This document shows positions 29,008 through 36,089 of a DNA stretch of 64,000 nt, piece after piece. The notes below the pieces were generated by a model that was not told the origin of the DNA, did not search any database, and saw only the letters and a program-made list of their open reading frames with translations. Every line of letters begins with the position of its first letter. Positions within the stretch are counted from its first letter, which is position 1. Source of the DNA: Pseudomonas sp. p1(2021b) (GTDB taxonomy: Bacteria; Pseudomonadota; Gammaproteobacteria; Pseudomonadales; Pseudomonadaceae); the NCBI RefSeq assembly GCF_020151015.1, contig NZ_CP083746.1, positions 3,501,001 through 3,565,000 on the forward strand, written 5' to 3'. A program made the translations under genes and the position numbers.

Positions 29008-29625
29008 ATGGATGAAGCTTTTTCTGTTTTTCTAGAAGAGTTTGGAAATACCATCGAGCGCCGAGAAGTCCCAGTATCGAGCATTCAGCACTATCGCGGG
29101 ACACTGCCTGATCAGCTACTGGAGTATTGGAGCGAGCATGGATGGTGCGGTTATGGCGATGGGATTTTCTGGATGGTCAACCCACAAGAGTATAATGGCG
29201 TTGTAGCATCCTGGCTTGAAGGCACCGCGCTCGAAACCATCGACAACTATCATGTGATTGCCAGAAGCGCCTTTGGAGACTTGTATCTCTGGGGAGAGAA
29301 GACAGGCGCATCACTCAAAATCACAAGCGTGCTTTCGCGCTACAGAGTTCACGACTCCATTTACGTTGGAAACAAAATGAACAAAGGGGTGAAGGCCTTC
29401 ATGGTATCCAAGCGGGTAGATACCAACGACTACGGTGGCCTATTCAAGCCGGCTCGACAAAAACTTGGCCAGCTAGGCCCTGACGAGATGTATGGTTTCA
29501 TCCCCGCTATCATGCTTGGCGGCCCTGATAATCTTGAACACTTGGCGAAAGTAAAAATTGTGGAGCACTTGATGCTTCTATCGCAAATATCCGAACTCAA
29601 GCCATTCGCCCTTCCCGACTTTTAG
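29008..29625 (+). CDS. Tdi1-like immunity protein 1 (GAD-like + DUF1851)
   Basis: A 205-residue cytoplasmic protein without signal peptide. It starts MDEAFSVFLEEFG with AGGAGA six bases upstream. The N-terminal GAD-like half contains HGWCGYGDGIFWMVNPQEY and the C-terminal half contains IARSAFGDLYLWGEKTGAS and PDEMYGFIPAIMLGGPDN. These motifs are those of T6SS immunity proteins such as Agrobacterium Tdi1, which neutralises the DNase Tde1. It lies directly after the broken effector 1, as an immunity gene should. Codons are more A/T rich than in the flagellar genes. The family call is from memory of GAD-like/DUF1851 proteins. Confidence 0.8.
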   Translation: MDEAFSVFLEEFGNTIERREVPVSSIQHYRGTLPDQLLEYWSEHGWCGYGDGIFWMVNPQEYNGVVASWLEGTALETIDNYHVIARSAFGDLYLWGEKTGASLKITSVLSRYRVHDSIYVGNKMNKGVKAFMVSKRVDTNDYGGLFKPARQKLGQLGPDEMYGFIPAIMLGGPDNLEHLAKVKIVEHLMLLSQISELKPFALPDF

Positions 29626-29671
29626 GCAATTTATCTTCAAGCACAGCCTTCCCGTATCGACCAACAATGGA

Positions 29672-29693
29672 CCAAGCGCCATCAGGCGCTTGG
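29672..29693. repeat. Unit-boundary hairpin, copy 1
   Basis: CCAAGCGCC-atca-GGCGCTTGG, 9-bp perfect stem, 47 nt after immunity gene 1. Repeated at 30454 and 31237. No T run follows, so it may be a processing or boundary hairpin rather than a simple terminator. Confidence 0.8.
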
Positions 29694-29714
29694 CACCTAT
29701 ACATGACGGGATTC

Positions 29715-29747
29715 CCCCCTGCACATGCTGCCAGGGAGGCACCTCAT
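29715..29747 (+). promoter_or_regulatory. Conserved leader of island unit 2
   Basis: CCCCCCTGCACATGCTGCCAGGGAGG (shown as two parts: CCCCCCTGCACATG and CTGCCAGGGAGG) followed by CACCTC and ATG. The ATG opens only ATG-TAC-CGC-TAA, the stump of a deleted effector gene. Confidence 0.6.
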
Positions 29748-29772
29748 GTACCGCTAACGCGAGGCAACCAAA

Positions 29773-30396
29773 ATAGATAGAATATTTGCCAAATTCATTA
29801 AAAACTTCGGCCTACCGATTGACCGCCGGGAAGTACCTACCTCCACAATCGAAAGATACAGAGACAAGCTTCCTCCCAAGCTTCTGGAGTACTGGTCCGA
29901 ACATGGATGGTCGGGCTATGGCGAAGGTATATTCTGGCTGGTCAATCCACAAGAATATGACGCCGTGGTCTCCTACTGGATCGCAGGCACGACACTTGAC
30001 TCGTACGACAACTACCACTTGATTGCACGGAGCGCGTTCGGCGACCTGTATCTATGGGGCGAAAAGTCTGGCTTTTCATTAAAAATCACGAGCATTAGCT
30101 CTCGATACGTTTTTCATAAGACCGACTTTACAAAAGAACAGCTCAACACTGAACTTCAAGGCTTTATCCTATCAAGAAAGGTCGACTCAAATGATTTCAA
30201 CGACCTTTTCAAACCCGCCAAAAAGAAGCTTGGCAGACTTAGACATGACGAAATGTACGGCTTTTTCCCCGCGCTCACGCTGGGTGGCTCCGACTCCCTG
30301 CAGCACCTTCAAAAGGTCAGTGCTGTTGAGCACTTGGTCTTTCTCGCCCAGCTGACAGATCTGCAACCTTACTCCTTCTCCAAGCAACCAGATTGA
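29773..30396 (+). CDS. Tdi1-like immunity protein 2, apparent ATA start
   Basis: A 207-codon frame homologous to immunity 1 and 4: IFAKFIKNFGLPIDRREVP, HGWSGYGEGIFWLVNPQEY, IARSAFGDLYLWGEKSGFS, HDEMYGFFPALTLGG. Where the relatives have ATG-GA(T/C), this gene has ATA-GAT. GAGG lies eight bases upstream of the ATA, the right spacing for a ribosome site, and a four-codon effector stump ends 15 nt before it. The only other in-frame starts are inside the protein (GTG at 29965). Either it is translated from ATA, perhaps by re-initiation, or it has lost its start; the frame otherwise is intact, which favours function. Confidence 0.65.
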   Translation: MDRIFAKFIKNFGLPIDRREVPTSTIERYRDKLPPKLLEYWSEHGWSGYGEGIFWLVNPQEYDAVVSYWIAGTTLDSYDNYHLIARSAFGDLYLWGEKSGFSLKITSISSRYVFHKTDFTKEQLNTELQGFILSRKVDSNDFNDLFKPAKKKLGRLRHDEMYGFFPALTLGGSDSLQHLQKVSAVEHLVFLAQLTDLQPYSFSKQPD

Positions 30397-30453
30397 TGCT
30401 GCAGCCATTCACTTATCCTTTCTCAACGAACAATGAAGTAGCACCATCACGGA

Positions 30454-30475
30454 CCAAGCGCCGCCAGGCGCTTGG
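30454..30475. repeat. Unit-boundary hairpin, copy 2
   Basis: CCAAGCGCC-gcca... GGCGCTTGG, same 9-bp stem as copy 1, 58 nt after immunity gene 2; only the loop differs. Confidence 0.8.
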
Positions 30476-30493
30476 GACCTATGCATGATGGGA

Positions 30494-30531
30494 TCCCCCC
30501 CCTGCACACGCTACCAGGGAGGCACCTCATG
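30494..30531 (+). promoter_or_regulatory. Conserved leader of island unit 3
   Basis: CCCCCCCTGCACACGCT then ACCAGGGAGGCACCTC and ATG; the ATG again opens only ATG-TAC-CGC-TAA. Same arrangement as unit 2. Confidence 0.6.
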
Positions 30532-30555
30532 TACCGCTAACGCGAGGCAACCAAA

Positions 30556-31179
30556 ATAGATAGAATATTTGCCAAATTCATTAAAAACTTCGGCCTACCG
30601 ATTGACCGCCGGGAAGTACCTACCTCCACAATCGAAAGATACAGAGACAAGCTTCCTTCCAAGCTCTTGGAATATTGGTCCGAACATGGATGGGGAGGCT
30701 ATGGAGAGGGCATATTCTGGCTGGTCAACCCACAAGAGTATGACGCCGTAGTTTCCTGCTGGATTGCAGGCACCGCATTTGACTCACATGACAACTATCA
30801 CTTGATTGCAAGAAGCGCTTTTGGAGACTTATATCTATGGGGCGAAAAAACCGGATTTTCACTGGAAATAGCAAGCTTTAGCTCTCAGTACGTCTTCTAT
30901 AAAACTGATTTTACAAAAGAACAGCTCAACTCCGAACTTCAAGGTTTTATCCTGTCAAGAAATATCGACTCAAATGATTTCAATGACCTTTTCAATCCCG
31001 CCAGAGAAAAGCTTGGCAGACTTAAACATGATGAGATGTACGGCTTTTTCCCCGCACTCATGCTGGGTGGCTCCGACTCCCTGCAGCACCTTCAAAAAGT
31101 CAGCGCCATTGAGCACTTGGTCTTTCTTGCACAACTAGCAGACCTGCAACCTTATCCCTTCTCCGAGCAACCCGATTGA
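30556..31179 (+). CDS. Tdi1-like immunity protein 3, apparent ATA start
   Basis: A 207-codon frame, closest relative of immunity 2: same first 37 or so codons, then HGWGGYGEGIFWLVNPQEY, IARSAFGDLYLWGEKTGFS and HDEMYGFFPALMLGG. Like copy 2 it has ATA-GAT at the homologous start position, with GAGG eight bases upstream and the same effector stump before it. Differences from copy 2 are scattered and the frame stays open throughout, as expected under selection rather than free decay. It could use the ATA, or a TTG near 30667 that would remove the first part of the GAD-like half. Confidence 0.65.
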   Translation: MDRIFAKFIKNFGLPIDRREVPTSTIERYRDKLPSKLLEYWSEHGWGGYGEGIFWLVNPQEYDAVVSCWIAGTAFDSHDNYHLIARSAFGDLYLWGEKTGFSLEIASFSSQYVFYKTDFTKEQLNSELQGFILSRNIDSNDFNDLFNPAREKLGRLKHDEMYGFFPALMLGGSDSLQHLQKVSAIEHLVFLAQLADLQPYPFSEQPD

Positions 31180-31236
31180 TGCTGCAGCCATTCACTTATC
31201 TTTTCTCAATGAACAATGAAGTAGCACTATCACGGA

Positions 31237-31258
31237 CCAAGCGCCGTCAGGCGCTTGG
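31237..31258. repeat. Unit-boundary hairpin, copy 3
   Basis: CCAAGCGCC-gtca-GGCGCTTGG, 57 nt after immunity gene 3. The following about 170 nt to the next leader are not part of the tandem repeat and show no gene. Confidence 0.8.
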
Positions 31259-31432
31259 TACCTGCGAGCATCGAGGAGAATCATGTCGCGACTATTCAAT
31301 CATTACCCTCCATTGACGCCGCCCCACTTATTCGCCGCCATGCTCACATGAACTTCGCCGAACATGCCGGAAACAAAGTCGCTTTTTCCTACGGCTGACT
31401 CAGAAACCTCCGATCCGGATCCATGATGGGAT

Positions 31433-31469
31433 TTCCCCCTGAAGCACGCTGTCAGGGAGACACCTCATG
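31433..31469 (+). promoter_or_regulatory. Conserved leader of island unit 4
   Basis: CCCCCTGAAGCACGCTG then TCAGGGAGACACCTC and ATG of effector 2. The CCCTG/CAGGG pairing is kept although the loop differs from unit 1. Confidence 0.6.
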
Positions 31470-32209
31470 TACCTGGATTACCTCGTGCCCTCCTGGCACG
31501 AGATCGAGTCACGTGTCATCGCCATGATGGGCTACCAAAGCGGTGACCAGTTCCGCACCAACCTCAATGAAGAAGTCGCCTCGCGGGGCCTCAACCTGCG
31601 CCGGATCGAAGCCGTCCGTACCGCCTTTTACCACGCCGAATGGCAGGCCGCGCACGTGCTGCGCCAGCGCTTCGCTACCCTCCATCGCCGAGTTTCTTCA
31701 TCGGGGGCTTGCCGCGTATCGGCGAGTACTACGTCGACGGCATTCGCTTCGCCTGGGAAGGCACCTGCGGCAATGAAGGCACAGGCCCGTTCTGCCGGGA
31801 CGCCCCCCTATGCGATAGGCCACGCATCAGATTGCCCAAGGCCACGTGGAAGTCGTGCTGCTGTTGTTGGGGGCAATCGTGTCGTACCTCACCCGCGGCC
31901 GTGGCGACGCCCGAGTGCTGGCGCAGGAGATGGCGGCGAGCAGCAAGGGGGCGAGACTGGGGCAATGGATGCTCAAGCATGAGGAGGGATTGAAGCTGCG
32001 GCCGGATCTACACGCTCCAGAACGACGCAAAGGAGCATCGATCGCTCAAGAGCCGGGGCAACCCAATCTCCCCCCCCGAAAGACAAGGAGCCTTCCTCGC
32101 GCAAGCCCGATGGAAAAGCAAAACAGGAAACCTCACTCGCGCAGCAGAGTCCGTACCCAAAGCTATGCGTGACACTACTTTTATCAACGTAAAGCTCCAC
32201 AAATGCTAG
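31467..32209 (+). pseudogene. Decayed T6SS-type effector gene 2
   Basis: Homologous to effector 1: YLDYLVPSWHEIESRVIAMM at the N terminus, then the glycine-zipper stretch (about 70 codons) is deleted near 31680. FFIGGLPRIGEYYVDGIRFA continues in another frame, VEVVLLLLGAIVSYLTRGRG in a third, and after a run of eight C at 32069-32076 the frame shifts again to a tail ending INVKLHKC with TAG at 32207. Removing one C from that run would join the last two parts. At least three lesions make a full-length product impossible. No intact nuclease domain is visible. It lies directly upstream of immunity gene 4. Confidence 0.75.
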
Positions 32210-32224
32210 GTGATGGAAAACACG

Positions 32225-32842
32225 ATGGACAAGATCTTTGCAAGATTCATAGAGAAAGTTGGACCACCCCATGACCGCCAAGAGGTTCCCTTCTCTAGCA
32301 TTGAGCGCTACACAGGAAGGCTACCCCGCTTACTTCTCGAATACTGGAAAGAGCACGGCTGGTGCGGTTATGGCGATGGTATTTTTTGGATGGTCAACCC
32401 CCAGGAGTTCGAACCGGTCATATCATCTTGGTTGGAGAACACGAAATATTCGAACATTGACACCTACCACTTGATTGGTCGGAGCGCATTTGGCGACCTG
32501 TACCTGTGGGGAGAAAGAACAGGGGCCTCCCTAGAGATCTGCAGCATTCTATCTAGAAGCGTAACCCGCACATCGATATTCACAGGAGATCAGCTGGAAA
32601 AAGGCTTCCCAACCTTCCTTCTCTCCATCGACTATGACACCAATGACTATGGCGAGCTCTTCAAACCGGCCAAGAAAAAACTTGGCACTCTCCGTCATGA
32701 TGAAATGTATGGATTCGTGCCCGCCCTAATGCTGGGCGGGCCTAGCCAAGTGGAGCATCTCGAAAAGGTCAAGGCCGTAGAGCACCTACTTTTCCTTTCA
32801 CAACTCACTGAACTCGAGCCTTACAGCTTCTCTGACTTCTGA
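32225..32842 (+). CDS. Tdi1-like immunity protein 4 (GAD-like + DUF1851)
   Basis: A 205-residue immunity-type protein: MDKIFARFIEKVGPPHDRQE, HGWCGYGDGIFWMVNPQEF, IGRSAFGDLYLWGERTGAS and HDEMYGFVPALMLGGPSQ. The ATG at 32225 gives the same length as immunity 1 and aligns with its start; ATG at 32213 (four more residues) or GTG at 32210 are alternatives, close to the effector stop TAG. It is convergent with cheR, 27 nt away. As in copy 1 it sits right behind a broken effector. Confidence 0.8.
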   Translation: MDKIFARFIEKVGPPHDRQEVPFSSIERYTGRLPRLLLEYWKEHGWCGYGDGIFWMVNPQEFEPVISSWLENTKYSNIDTYHLIGRSAFGDLYLWGERTGASLEICSILSRSVTRTSIFTGDQLEKGFPTFLLSIDYDTNDYGELFKPAKKKLGTLRHDEMYGFVPALMLGGPSQVEHLEKVKAVEHLLFLSQLTELEPYSFSDF

Positions 32843-32869
32843 AGCTGAACCTCACAGCCTCCACCTACC

Positions 32870-33697
32870 TCACTTGGCCTGGTAGATGATCCCCGGGCTG
32901 CACTGGACCATCTGGTAGTGGTCCGGCAAGCCGTTGAGCGCCTCGGATGCGCCGAGGAACAGGTAGCCACCGGGCTTGAGGGTGCTGTGGATGCGCAGCA
33001 GGATGTCCTTCTTGACCTGGGCCGAGAAGTAGATCAGCACGTTGCGGCAGAACACGATGTCGAACTTGCCCAACGCCGCGTAGCTGTCGAGCAGGTTGAA
33101 GGAGCGGAACTCCACCCGACTGCGGATCGGCGCCTTGACCGCCCAGCGCCCCGGGCCCTTGGTGTCGAAGTAGCGCTGCAGGCGCTCCTGGGACAGGCCA
33201 CGGCCGATGGCCAGGCTGTCGTATTCGCCGGTCTTGCAGTTGGTCAGCATCGACCCGGACAGGTCGGTGGCGACAATCTGCGCGCCCATCTTCAACTGGC
33301 CCAGGTTGCTGCGCTCGAACTCATCGATGGCCATGGAGATCGAGTACGGCTCCTGCCCTGAGGAGCAGGCCGCCGACCAGATGCGCAGGCGCTGGCCGGG
33401 GTTGTTCTTGATGAACTCCGGAATGACCTTGTTCTTGAGCACCTCGAAGGGGTAAGTGTCGCGGAACCACAGGGTTTCGTTGGTCGTCATGGCGTCGACC
33501 ACCTGCTCGCGCAAACCGCCCCGTGGCTGGCTCTGGATACGCTGCACCAGTTCGCCCAACGACTTGATGCCCTGCTGCTCCATCAACTTGTTGAGACGGC
33601 TGGAGACCAGGTACTGCTTATTCTCGCCCAGCAAGATGCCACAGGCTTTCTCCAGGAAGACCCGGAACTGTTCGAAATCCAAATTACCCGTAGACAA
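32870..33697 (-). CDS. cheR: Chemotaxis methyltransferase CheR
   Basis: A 275-residue SAM-dependent methyltransferase that methylates glutamates of chemoreceptors. The N-terminal helical domain (DFEQFRVFLEKACGILLGEN) is followed by the SAM-binding core (IWSAACSSGQEPYSISMAID) and FDIVFCRNVLIYF. No ATG fits; TTG at 33697 (STGNLDFEQF follows) is used, with AGAGG eight bases upstream. The gene follows cheV by 52 nt. It lacks the receptor-tethering pentapeptide site extensions of other CheR types as far as can be seen. Confidence 0.93.
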   Translation of the reverse strand: MSTGNLDFEQFRVFLEKACGILLGENKQYLVSSRLNKLMEQQGIKSLGELVQRIQSQPRGGLREQVVDAMTTNETLWFRDTYPFEVLKNKVIPEFIKNNPGQRLRIWSAACSSGQEPYSISMAIDEFERSNLGQLKMGAQIVATDLSGSMLTNCKTGEYDSLAIGRGLSQERLQRYFDTKGPGRWAVKAPIRSRVEFRSFNLLDSYAALGKFDIVFCRNVLIYFSAQVKKDILLRIHSTLKPGGYLFLGASEALNGLPDHYQMVQCSPGIIYQAK

Positions 33698-33749
33698 TGC
33701 TGCCGCCTCTTTCCAATCACTGGTGCCGGGGGGCAGGCCCCCGGCGGTT

Positions 33750-34679
33750 TCAATGCGTCGCCTTGATCCGGTCGACCACCCGCTGGGCCAGGTCGTCCGG
33801 CTTGAACTTGGCCAGGAAGTCGTCGGCACCGACCTTCTTGACCATCGCCTGGTTGAAGACGCCGGACAGCGAAGTATGCAGCACGATGTGCAACTTTTGC
33901 ATGCGTGGATCGCTGCGAATCTCCGCGGTCAGGGTATAGCCGTCCATCTCCGGCATTTCAATGTCGGAGATCATCATCAGGAATTCTTCATCCGGGCGCT
34001 TGCCCTCTTCCAACAGCCTGTGCAGGTAATCCAGGGCCTGGCGACCGTCGTTGAGCGCCACCACCTCGACACCCACCGCCTGCAGGCAGCGGCTGACCTG
34101 CTTGCGCGCAACCGACGAGTCGTCGACCGTTAGCACCCGCAGCATCACTGCCTTGTCTTGCACTTCGGCATCGATCACCCCGGCAGAAATGGTCTCCGAG
34201 GCCGGCGACACCTCGGCCAGCACCTTCTCTACGTCGACGATCTCCACCATGCGGTTGTCCACGCGGGTGACCGCCGTCAGGTAATGATCGCGGCCGGTAC
34301 CCTTGGGTGGCGGGTGGATCTCTTCCCAGTTCATGTTGACGATGCGTTCGACCGAATGCACCAGAAAGCCCTGGGTCTTGGTGTTGTACTCGGTGATGAT
34401 CACGAAGCTGTTGCGTGTTTCTTCCCGCAGGCCGGGCAAGCCGGTCGCCATCGACAGGTCGAGGATGGGAATGGTCGCCCCGCGGATGTTCGCCACGCCA
34501 CGCACCACCGGGTGGGACTTGGGCATCACGGTCAGCTCCGGGCACTGCAGCACTTCCCGCACCTTGAATACGTTGATGCCATACAGCTGTTCGCCATTGA
34601 GGCGGAACAGCAACAGCTCCAGGCGATTCTGCCCCACCAGCTGCGTACGCTGGTTGACCGAATCCATGACTCCAGCCAT
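33750..34679 (-). CDS. cheV: Chemotaxis coupling protein CheV
   Basis: A 309-residue scaffold: CheW-like domain at about residues 15-165 (LLLFRLNGEQLYGINVFKVR, then VVRGVANIRGATIPILDLS) and a C-terminal receiver domain with acceptor Asp in MISDIEMPEMDG. It couples receptors to CheA in a phosphorylation-dependent way. The ATG (AGVMDSVNQRTQLVG follows) has AGAGGAG upstream. Its candidate sigma-28 promoter at 34711-34737 lies on top of the flgA sigma-54 promoter. Confidence 0.96.
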   Translation of the reverse strand: MAGVMDSVNQRTQLVGQNRLELLLFRLNGEQLYGINVFKVREVLQCPELTVMPKSHPVVRGVANIRGATIPILDLSMATGLPGLREETRNSFVIITEYNTKTQGFLVHSVERIVNMNWEEIHPPPKGTGRDHYLTAVTRVDNRMVEIVDVEKVLAEVSPASETISAGVIDAEVQDKAVMLRVLTVDDSSVARKQVSRCLQAVGVEVVALNDGRQALDYLHRLLEEGKRPDEEFLMMISDIEMPEMDGYTLTAEIRSDPRMQKLHIVLHTSLSGVFNQAMVKKVGADDFLAKFKPDDLAQRVVDRIKATH

Positions 34680-34710
34680 GCCAGACTCCTCTAGTTCTCG
34701 CCTATGTACC

Positions 34711-34737
34711 GAATCGGCACGGGCTTTGCTTTTTTGA
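34711..34737 (-). promoter_or_regulatory. Sigma-28 promoter of cheV-cheR
   Basis: The minus strand reads TCAA-N15-GCCGATTC; the -35 and spacing equal those of the fliC promoter here, and GCCGATTC matches six of eight consensus bases. It is 32 nt upstream of cheV. Confidence 0.7.
34715..34729 (+). promoter_or_regulatory. Sigma-54 promoter of flgA
   Basis: CGGCACG-N4-TTGC with 12-nt GG-GC spacing on the plus strand. The predicted start of transcription (about 34741) is 2-8 nt before the candidate flgA start codons, so flgA mRNA would be almost leaderless. Confidence 0.75.
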
Positions 34738-34742
34738 GCGCC

Positions 34743-35495
34743 ATGTATATGAAAACGACATTTTTCCGACGTCTGACGCGCCTGCTGGGCGGCTCGCTGG
34801 CCATGATCTGCCTGCTGGCCCCCGGCAACCGAGCGCTGGCCGATGCGGTTACCTTGCCTGAACAGCTTATCGGCGTCACCCAAGGGTTTCTTGAATTCAC
34901 CGTGGAGGACTACCTGGCCACCAGCCAGACACCGGGCCGCTACGAGATCCAGGTCAACACCCTCGACCCGCGCCTGCGCATGCCGGCATGCAGCCAACCG
35001 CTGGACGCTTCGCTGGAGAGCCCGGCACAGCCGCTGGGCAGGGTCACGGTACGGGTGCGCTGCGCCGGCAGCGCGCCGTGGACGGTATTCGTGCCGGCCC
35101 AGGTGCGCTTGTTCCGCGACGTGGTGGTGATGGCGCGCCCGCTCAAGCGCGAAAGCGTCATCGGCGAAGGCGATGTGAGCCTGCGGGAACGGGACGTGGG
35201 CACGCTCAACCAAGGCTTTCTCACCGACCTGGACCAGGCCGTGGGCATGAAGCTGCTGCGCCCGACCGTGCTCGACCAGGTGCTCACGCCACAGCACCTG
35301 GAACAAGCCGAGGTGGTGCGCAAGGGCGACCACGTGGTGATCATCGCCCGCAGCGGCAGCCTGAGCGTGCGCATGCCGGGCGAAGCCTTGAGCAAAGGCG
35401 GCCTGTCGGAGCAGATCCGCGTGCGCAACCTCAACTCCAAGCGGGTGGTCAAGGCACGGGTGACCGGGCCAGGCCAGGTCGAGGTGGCCATGTAG
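34743..35495 (+). CDS. flgA: P-ring assembly chaperone FlgA
   Basis: A 250-residue periplasmic chaperone needed to assemble FlgI into the P ring. The signal peptide is KTTFFRRLTRLLGGSLAMIC and onward, with cleavage likely after NRALA. The C-terminal SAF-like domain includes RPTVLDQVLTPQHLEQAEVV and KRVVKARVTGPGQVEV. The start is uncertain: ATG 34743 or 34749 both give a good signal peptide, while ATG 34803 would leave no positive N region. The sigma-54 site ends only 13 nt before the first ATG. Confidence 0.93.
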   Translation: MYMKTTFFRRLTRLLGGSLAMICLLAPGNRALADAVTLPEQLIGVTQGFLEFTVEDYLATSQTPGRYEIQVNTLDPRLRMPACSQPLDASLESPAQPLGRVTVRVRCAGSAPWTVFVPAQVRLFRDVVVMARPLKRESVIGEGDVSLRERDVGTLNQGFLTDLDQAVGMKLLRPTVLDQVLTPQHLEQAEVVRKGDHVVIIARSGSLSVRMPGEALSKGGLSEQIRVRNLNSKRVVKARVTGPGQVEVAM

Positions 35496-35664
35496 TAGCT
35501 GCAGTGCCTGCCAGTGCCCCAATCCTTGTAGGAGCGGGCTTGCCCCGCGATTAGGCCCTGACAGGAAAACACCATGAAAGCTGGCGACAAGGAACTGCTT
35601 TTCCTAGACTGTGTCAGAAAACGGGTTATGTGAACTTGCGCACAGGCGCCGACAAATTCGCGCC
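35496..35664. other. flgA-flgM intergenic region
   Basis: It contains one REP unit at 35527-35556 and leads into the sigma-28 promoter of flgM. No gene is visible. Confidence 0.5.
35527..35556. repeat. Single REP unit after flgA
   Basis: TGTAGGAGCGGGCTTGCCCCG followed by CGATTAGGC, one unit of the REP family seen elsewhere in the window. Confidence 0.75.
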
Positions 35665-35691
35665 TAAAGTTTTTTTCGGGTTGGCCGAAAA
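35665..35691 (+). promoter_or_regulatory. Sigma-28 promoter of flgMN
   Basis: TAAA-N15-GCCGAAAA, one mismatch to the FliA consensus, 38 nt upstream of the flgM ATG. Confidence 0.88.
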
Positions 35692-35729
35692 CAAGGCAAG
35701 CGTCCAAATTCCCAGAGGTTTCTACAATC

Positions 35730-36041
35730 ATGGTCATCGACTTCAGTCGTTTGAATAACTCTCCGTCCATCACGGGCGGCGTTCGCGGCAATGCCGCGGC
35801 CGGTGATGCCGAGAAAACCGGCGAAACCAGCCAGGCAGCCAAGCCCAGCGCCAGCGGAGAAGCGGTACACCTCAGCCAAGAGGCCCAGCAGTTGCAGAAG
35901 ATCAGCGACAAGCTGCGCGACCAGCCAGCAGTCGACAGCGCTCGCGTGGCGCAGTTGAAGCAGGCCATCGCAGACGGCAGCTACAAGGTCGATGCCGAGC
36001 GGGTCGCCAGCAAACTGCTTGATTTCGAAGCCCAGCGCTAA
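35730..36041 (+). CDS. flgM: Anti-sigma-28 factor FlgM
   Basis: A 103-residue anti-sigma factor that binds FliA until the hook is complete and is then exported through the flagellum. The N-terminal half is disordered and Gly/Ala/Ser-rich, and the C-terminal FliA-binding part is clear ([20 protein letters not shown], then [10 protein letters not shown]). It is under its own sigma-28 promoter, giving the usual negative feedback loop, and is followed by flgN. Confidence 0.95.
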   Translation: MVIDFSRLNNSPSITGGVRGNAAAGDAEKTGETSQAAKPSASGEAVHLSQEAQQLQKISDKLRDQPAVDSARVAQLKQAIADGSYKVDAERVASKLLDFEAQR

Positions 36042-36089
36042 CCCTTTGGGGCGCTGACTTCAAAAGACGTAACGAGCCAAGAGCCAGCC

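Larger units (their letters stand above)
29672..31236 (+). repeat. Tandem direct repeat of about 782 bp (units 2 and 3)
   Basis: Two head-to-tail copies, 29672-30453 and 30454-31236, each with hairpin, leader, a four-codon remnant of an effector start and one immunity frame. About 140 nt around the leader and immunity start (29731-29874 against 30515-30658) look identical, while the rest differs at scattered positions. Confidence 0.85.

Noticed and set aside
28298..29035. The 245-codon frame of unit 1 as an intact effector
   Set aside because: Its last about 50 codons are not conserved, while another frame over the same bases encodes a tail matching effector 2, so the frame is shifted by a deletion.
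33750..35522. A 590-codon minus-strand frame suggesting a fusion upstream of CheV
   Set aside because: The upstream part is the complement of flgA; CheV has a good ATG with ribosome site at 34679 and standard length.
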